Assembly: GCA_024409025.1 (NCBI GenBank)
Contig: JAKSUM010000019.1
Span: 1 to 10,409 of the forward strand
DNA length: 10,409 nt
Source of the DNA: a bacterium
GTDB taxonomy: Bacteria > Vulcanimicrobiota > CADAWZ01
Reading direction: 5' to 3'
Part shown: positions 6,436 through 10,409 of the stretch, piece after piece
Numbering within the stretch: the stretch's first letter is position 1
How the letters are laid out: each line of letters opens with the position of its first letter
The notes under the pieces: generated by a model
Told to the model about the DNA's origin: nothing
The model's input: only the letters and a program-made list of their open reading frames with translations
The model's database searches: none
Position numbers and translations under genes: made by a program

Positions 6436-9400
6436 ATGCGTCTCTATGAAGCTGGCGGCAAGGCTGGAAAGGCCGTAAGGACGGCTGTTATTACTTTTCT
6501 ATCCTTATTTGCTGTAATAACGCTTATAATGTCTTTTTATGGGGAATTCCCAAACCGGATTAAAGGATATGTGCTTGCTCCGGAATCTGCGGCTGCCGGC
6601 TCTGATTTCTATATTTCCATTGCTCTGTCCGACAGTTCCGGAGACTTGCCCGTGAAAGGCGCCAAGTCTAAAATTTCCTTTTACATAAACGGCAGGCCTG
6701 TCGGAAAATATGAGGATGTCACTGATTCATACGGAAGGGCGGCTGCTAAACAGACAATTCCTGCCGGTGAGACCGGAACTCTTCTTTGCGAGGCAGAGGC
6801 GAAATCTTCATCAGGCTCTTTCAGGTTCAGCAGAAAATTTGAAATAACCTCATCTGACTCTGCAGAGGTCGTAACGGACAAGCTTGAATATTCCCCTGGT
6901 GACTCTGTGTATGTCAAGTGCGCTTCGGACAATCCATCTCCCTCCGAATCAATGTCTCTCTCACTCTTTTCATCATCAGGAATGCTTCTGTATTCGGATA
7001 CTGTTCCGGTATCTGAATACGGCTTCGCTCTCGGAACCATACCTTTGGGCAGTATGATTGCTCCCGGAGAGTATGAGATAAGGACTGAATGCGGCGGCTG
7101 CTCTTCTTTTAAAAGGATTTTTGTATCAGATTCTGGGGACAGCTCCATAAAGATAAGACAGTCTGTGTACCCGTCCTACTTTGCCAGCGGAGGAAAAAAC
7201 AGGATAACCGTAAGCGCTGAAGGCAGGCAGGGCATTGCGATGCGCAATGCCCATATTTCAGTTCTTGTTTCTGAAAAATCAGGAGATTCGGTTCTTTCAG
7301 AGAAAAGGGTTTCTGGTGATACTGATGATTTCGGAAAATTTTCGTTTGATTATTCCGCCGGAACTTATGAGAAGGAATATCTTGCGGAGAATCCTGTTAC
7401 AGTCTGCATAAGCGCAAGGGTAAGAAAGCTTGACAGCGAGCATGCACAGACGGAAAAATCCTTTGAGATGTCCCCTGCTCCTTTTAAGATATCCTTTTTC
7501 CCAGAGGATTCATCGCTTACTCCCGGAATCCGGAACAGGGTGTTTGTTTTTGCCTCGTATCCTGACGGCTCTCCTGCAGCCGCTGACATCGAGGGTATGT
7601 TCGGAAACAGGATTGAGAGGCTTTCCACAAATAGGAGCGGTTTCTGCGAGTTTTGGACGGATCCTTCCGCAGAAGGAGGCATCTTTCCGGTATTTAAAGC
7701 TAAGGATTCCAAGGGAGACGTTGTATCGGCCCCGTTTGACTTTTCAAAATACATCTCTTCATGCTCTTTCTCCATATCTTCAGACAGGACATGCGTAAAA
7801 GCAGGCTCTCCTGTCAGGATAACGCTGAGAAATGCCGCAGGGGATGCTCCTGTAACTCTTCTGCTTGTCAAGGGAAGGGATATAATATTATCAAAGACGG
7901 TTTCCCCTGACGGACCTGAATCATCTGTCGATTTTATGATTCCGGGTTCGGCTGATGGCTTGTGCAGAATTGCGGCAGTAAGAAGAAAATCAGCCGGAGA
8001 TCCCTGTATTAAGACAATAGATCTTTTTGTTACGGAGGGAAATCTTCTTTCAATGAAGATTTCACTTGATAAGAAGTCCTATCATCCCGGAGAGATTGCG
8101 GAGGCTTCATTTGATGCTGACTGTGACGGGGGCAACGAGGGCTTCAGTGGCATGATCTCCTCAAAGCTTATATCCGGAGGATATGGGATTTTAAGGGAGT
8201 ATTTTGACGGGCTTCCGACAGCTGTTTCTTCTGAAAGCATATCCGGATATCTGTCATCGCTCCGTGAACAGGGCAATCCCGATTCTCCTGACGTTCAGGA
8301 ATTTTTCAGATTTGCTTTTTCAAAAATAGAACAGCAGCCCCTGCCTCTTATATTTGAAGACGTGGCAAAGACAAGCAGGGAGTCTTTCGAAATGCTAAGG
8401 ACGGAATATTATAAGGGCATTTTCTCATGGACAATGAAGATATCCCTGATTGTCTCCATACTGGCTTTCGCTGTGCTTCTGTTTGTCGCCCTGAGGGATG
8501 CCGTGAGAGCCTCCATTGGGAAGAATGCCCCTCCGGAATTTGAAAAGGATGAGGCTGCAGGTGCTTTTGTCTTAAATCTCGGCGTGCCGATGACCGCCTT
8601 TATAACGATATTCATATCCTTGTGCGTTATGTCATTGAGGCATATTACGGTAAACAGCTTCATAACCTCAAAGATGGTTATTGTATCCGCCGGAATATGT
8701 GTGTTTCTGCTGTTTCTGTGTGAGCTTGCCCTTGCACATTCGATATCCTGCCATTCTCAGAAGAAGCTTGATCTCGGATTTATCTATATATTGAGAATAT
8801 CATTCGTCTTTATTGCCGGAATGCTTTCGGCAGGAGCCTTGGTGATAACCGCTTCCGCCAATCTGTGGGGAATATGGGGCTATGAGACGCTTTTTGCTGG
8901 AAATATACATACAATTGAGATTGCCGTGCTATGCTTCCTGCTTTTCCCTGCCATTTCTCTTGCAATAACCTTCTTAAGGCTTGGAAAGAGTGAGAATAAC
9001 AGGTTTTACAGGCCGGTCTTTCTTTCAGGTCTGGCTGTAATTGCCGGAGTTATGATATATTTTTCATGTTCGGGATACAGGCAGTTCGTGTCATCTCCCG
9101 ATTGTCCGTTATTTATTTCTGACTCCCGTTCCGCTTCCTCAGACAAGGAGCTTCCGGCTTCATTCGTAAGGAAGCCTAGGGCCGATGTCGCAATACCCGT
9201 TGCATCTTCGTTTACGTCTTCGCTTGATTCGTTCGGAATGGCATTTGAGAGATTTCAGGTTCCGGTTGCTTCTGGAAAAATGACTCTAAGAAGCGTTGCA
9301 TATACGAATAAAGGGATTTCCAACCCGTTTGAACAGGAGTTTGACGTGTCCAGACCCTGCATGCTTTCTTTCAGCTGCCCGTCTTTCATGACCGATGGTG

Positions 9401-10409
9401 ATTGCGAGACGGTTCCTTTCAGAGTAAAGAATGCCTCTTCCGAACAAAAGGAGATAGTCCTTTCAGTTACCTCTGAAGGCGCTTTAAAGGCATCCGGCGG
9501 CAGATTTTCAATGAGGCTTATGCCTTATGAGGAATGTGTTAAAAATATAATGGTAAAGGCTTCCGGCTCCGGACATGGAAAGGTTTTTGCCGAAGCCTCA
9601 TGCGGAGGATATTCTGAAAAGAGGAGTTCGGATGCTGAGGTATCTCCGGCGTCAAGATTAGGTGTTAGGTCAGTGTGCGGCCGGTTTTACGGTCCTGTTT
9701 CCCAAAAAATACGCCTGTCGGACAAGGAGCTTGCCTCCCTGACTGGTGCCTCAGTCAGGATATGTCCGGGAATATTTTCAAATTATATGGCATGCTCTGA
9801 CGCTTATGCTGAATTGAATCCGATTACATGCCCTCAGGCTGCCGGAGAGGCGGGAATAGCCGCAGGCGCGCTTTCCTTTGCCGATCCTGAAAACAAGCAG
9901 CTTCAGACCTCTTTAAAGGCAGAGACGGTAAAGAGCGTTCAGGACATTCTTGCATGCATGAATGATGACGGCAGTTTTTCCGTCGTAAACGGAGGACCTC
10001 CGGATATATGGCTTACCGATTCGGCAATAGAGGCGATTTCCGAGGCGTCCCTTGCCGTGCCGTGCGATCCGTCGGCAGTCAGAAAGGCTGCGGACTGGCT
10101 CTTCTCAAAGCAGCAGAAAAATGGATCTTGGGAAAATAACCTCCGTCTTACGGCAAAGACCCTGTATTCTCTTTCTAAGGCTGGACTGCCTGAAAATCGA
10201 AGAATGAGGGATGCCTACTCCTTCTTAAAAAAGAAGATTCTTGCCTCATCTGATCCGTTTGCTCTTGCTTATACAGCCCTATATGCCGCAGGAAGGGACA
10301 GGGATACTTTTGACCGGACTGCTGCGGTGATAAATAAAAATGCCCTGCATACTCATGAGATATGCTGCTGGCATGCCGGCGAAGGCCTCTATTCGTGCGT
10401 CCAAGGACT
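6436..10409 (+). CDS. Polytopic membrane alpha-2-macroglobulin-like protein with degenerate thioester (3' end outside window)
   Basis: At least 1324 codons without a stop; the 3' end is missing. A basic start is followed by a signal-anchor helix (about 16-35). About five MG-type beta domains follow (36-540), with motifs such as YSPGD at 152 and TDDFGK. An MG6-like domain starts at YHPGE 549. Six hydrophobic helices lie at about 666-686, 717-734, 747-767, 782-806, 827-847 and 860-877. VRK (911-913) then opens an MG7-like region (QVPVASGKMTLRSVA near 941; DGD at 987), and the toroid follows with MNDDGSF and WLTDSAIEAIS. Basic loops (687-716, 768-779, 848-859) put both large parts outside the cytoplasm. 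The Cys homologous to the thioester Cys is 1132 in CPQA, lacking the Glu-Gln pair. It shares landmarks with the first A2M but is divergent. Function unknown; a non-thioester, membrane-embedded A2M is the best description. Confidence 0.88.
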   Translation, partial: MRLYEAGGKAGKAVRTAVITFLSLFAVITLIMSFYGEFPNRIKGYVLAPESAAAGSDFYISIALSDSSGDLPVKGAKSKISFYINGRPVGKYEDVTDSYGRAAAKQTIPAGETGTLLCEAEAKSSSGSFRFSRKFEITSSDSAEVVTDKLEYSPGDSVYVKCASDNPSPSESMSLSLFSSSGMLLYSDTVPVSEYGFALGTIPLGSMIAPGEYEIRTECGGCSSFKRIFVSDSGDSSIKIRQSVYPSYFASGGKNRITVSAEGRQGIAMRNAHISVLVSEKSGDSVLSEKRVSGDTDDFGKFSFDYSAGTYEKEYLAENPVTVCISARVRKLDSEHAQTEKSFEMSPAPFKISFFPEDSSLTPGIRNRVFVFASYPDGSPAAADIEGMFGNRIERLSTNRSGFCEFWTDPSAEGGIFPVFKAKDSKGDVVSAPFDFSKYISSCSFSISSDRTCVKAGSPVRITLRNAAGDAPVTLLLVKGRDIILSKTVSPDGPESSVDFMIPGSADGLCRIAAVRRKSAGDPCIKTIDLFVTEGNLLSMKISLDKKSYHPGEIAEASFDADCDGGNEGFSGMISSKLISGGYGILREYFDGLPTAVSSESISGYLSSLREQGNPDSPDVQEFFRFAFSKIEQQPLPLIFEDVAKTSRESFEMLRTEYYKGIFSWTMKISLIVSILAFAVLLFVALRDAVRASIGKNAPPEFEKDEAAGAFVLNLGVPMTAFITIFISLCVMSLRHITVNSFITSKMVIVSAGICVFLLFLCELALAHSISCHSQKKLDLGFIYILRISFVFIAGMLSAGALVITASANLWGIWGYETLFAGNIHTIEIAVLCFLLFPAISLAITFLRLGKSENNRFYRPVFLSGLAVIAGVMIYFSCSGYRQFVSSPDCPLFISDSRSASSDKELPASFVRKPRADVAIPVASSFTSSLDSFGMAFERFQVPVASGKMTLRSVAYTNKGISNPFEQEFDVSRPCMLSFSCPSFMTDGDCETVPFRVKNASSEQKEIVLSVTSEGALKASGGRFSMRLMPYEECVKNIMVKASGSGHGKVFAEASCGGYSEKRSSDAEVSPASRLGVRSVCGRFYGPVSQKIRLSDKELASLTGASVRICPGIFSNYMACSDAYAELNPITCPQAAGEAGIAAGALSFADPENKQLQTSLKAETVKSVQDILACMNDDGSFSVVNGGPPDIWLTDSAIEAISEASLAVPCDPSAVRKAADWLFSKQQKNGSWENNLRLTAKTLYSLSKAGLPENRRMRDAYSFLKKKILASSDPFALAYTALYAAGRDRDTFDRTAAVINKNALHTHEICCWHAGEGLYSCVQG
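8431..9066 (+). other. Six-helix membrane module inside the A2M-like protein
   Basis: Residues about 666-877 contain six hydrophobic segments of 18-25 residues separated by short loops. Loops with Arg and Lys (RDAVRASIGK, SQKKLD, RLGKSENNRFYR) alternate with uncharged or acidic ones, which fits the positive-inside rule when the upstream and downstream A2M parts are both extracytoplasmic. The segment has no transporter or kinase motif that I recognise. It occupies the place of the bait region relative to the first A2M. Confidence 0.85.
9829..9840 (+). other. Degenerate thioester site CPQA (Cys1132)
   Basis: The codons TGC CCT CAG GCT replace the CLEQ of the first A2M. The Cys lies 220 residues after the VRK arginine, against 219 in the first protein. 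It is also 49 residues before the toroid Phe of DDGSF, against 47 before that of NGGF. The Cys is therefore homologous, but the Gln acyl partner is Ala, so a normal internal thioester cannot form. Confidence 0.8.

Noticed and set aside
7365..7871. Minus-strand open frame of about 168 codons inside the second A2M-like gene
   Set aside because: It is antisense to a continuous frame with MG-type motifs and has no family resemblance, so it is treated as a shadow.
8431..9066. The membrane module as a separate gene between two A2M fragments
   Set aside because: The frame is continuous from 6436 to the window edge, with no stop or frameshift on either side of the module.

Overview
The window holds two very long secreted or membrane-anchored alpha-2-macroglobulin (A2M) family genes on either side of a short housekeeping pair, prs and the gene for ribosomal protein L25. 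All four genes are on the + strand. The sequence is bacterial: Shine-Dalgarno sites, sigma70-type promoters, Rho-independent terminators with long T runs, an L25/CTC-type ribosomal protein and bacterial-type A2Ms. Base composition is moderate by eye. Arg is written almost wholly with AGG/AGA, and Ile often with ATA. The long gap-free A2Ms suggest a diderm with a periplasm, probably a host-associated or anaerobic lineage. The phylum cannot be fixed from the sequence; Synergistota is a low-confidence guess.

Layout. Bases 2-4603 are the 3' part of a bacterial A2M. The reading frame is open to the left edge, so the real start lies outside and the ATG at 86 is internal. It has successive MG domains, a Gly-rich bait-like linker, an intact CLEQ thioester motif, an alpha/alpha toroid and a C-terminal MG10-like domain. 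A terminator (4611-4645) closes it. A near-ideal promoter (4652-4680) then drives prs (4725-5738), which overlaps the L25 gene (5719-6339). A second terminator (6357-6385) ends that operon. Immediately after it an extended -10 promoter (6396-6404) starts the second large gene, 6436 to beyond 10409. This frame has no stop codon before the window edge, by codon-by-codon reading.

The second gene is the notable item. It encodes an A2M-like protein with an N-terminal signal anchor, about five MG-type domains and then a six-helix membrane module. After that come the MG7-like and thioester-toroid regions. Spacing between shared landmarks in the two proteins places the membrane module exactly where A2Ms carry the protease bait region, as an insertion of about 272 residues. 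At the cysteine homologous to the thioester cysteine the motif reads CPQA rather than CLEQ, so the glutamine needed for a thioester is gone.

Working together (inference): the first protein has the parts of a protease-trapping, thioester-bearing A2M. The second looks like a membrane-embedded paralog that cannot form the thioester and has no ordinary bait. It could be a sensor, scaffold or partner at the inner membrane. prs and L25 supply PRPP and a 5S rRNA-binding ribosomal protein and appear unrelated in function to the A2Ms. No RNA genes, CRISPR arrays, insertion sequences or attachment sites were seen, and no gene-free stretch exceeds about 125 bases.
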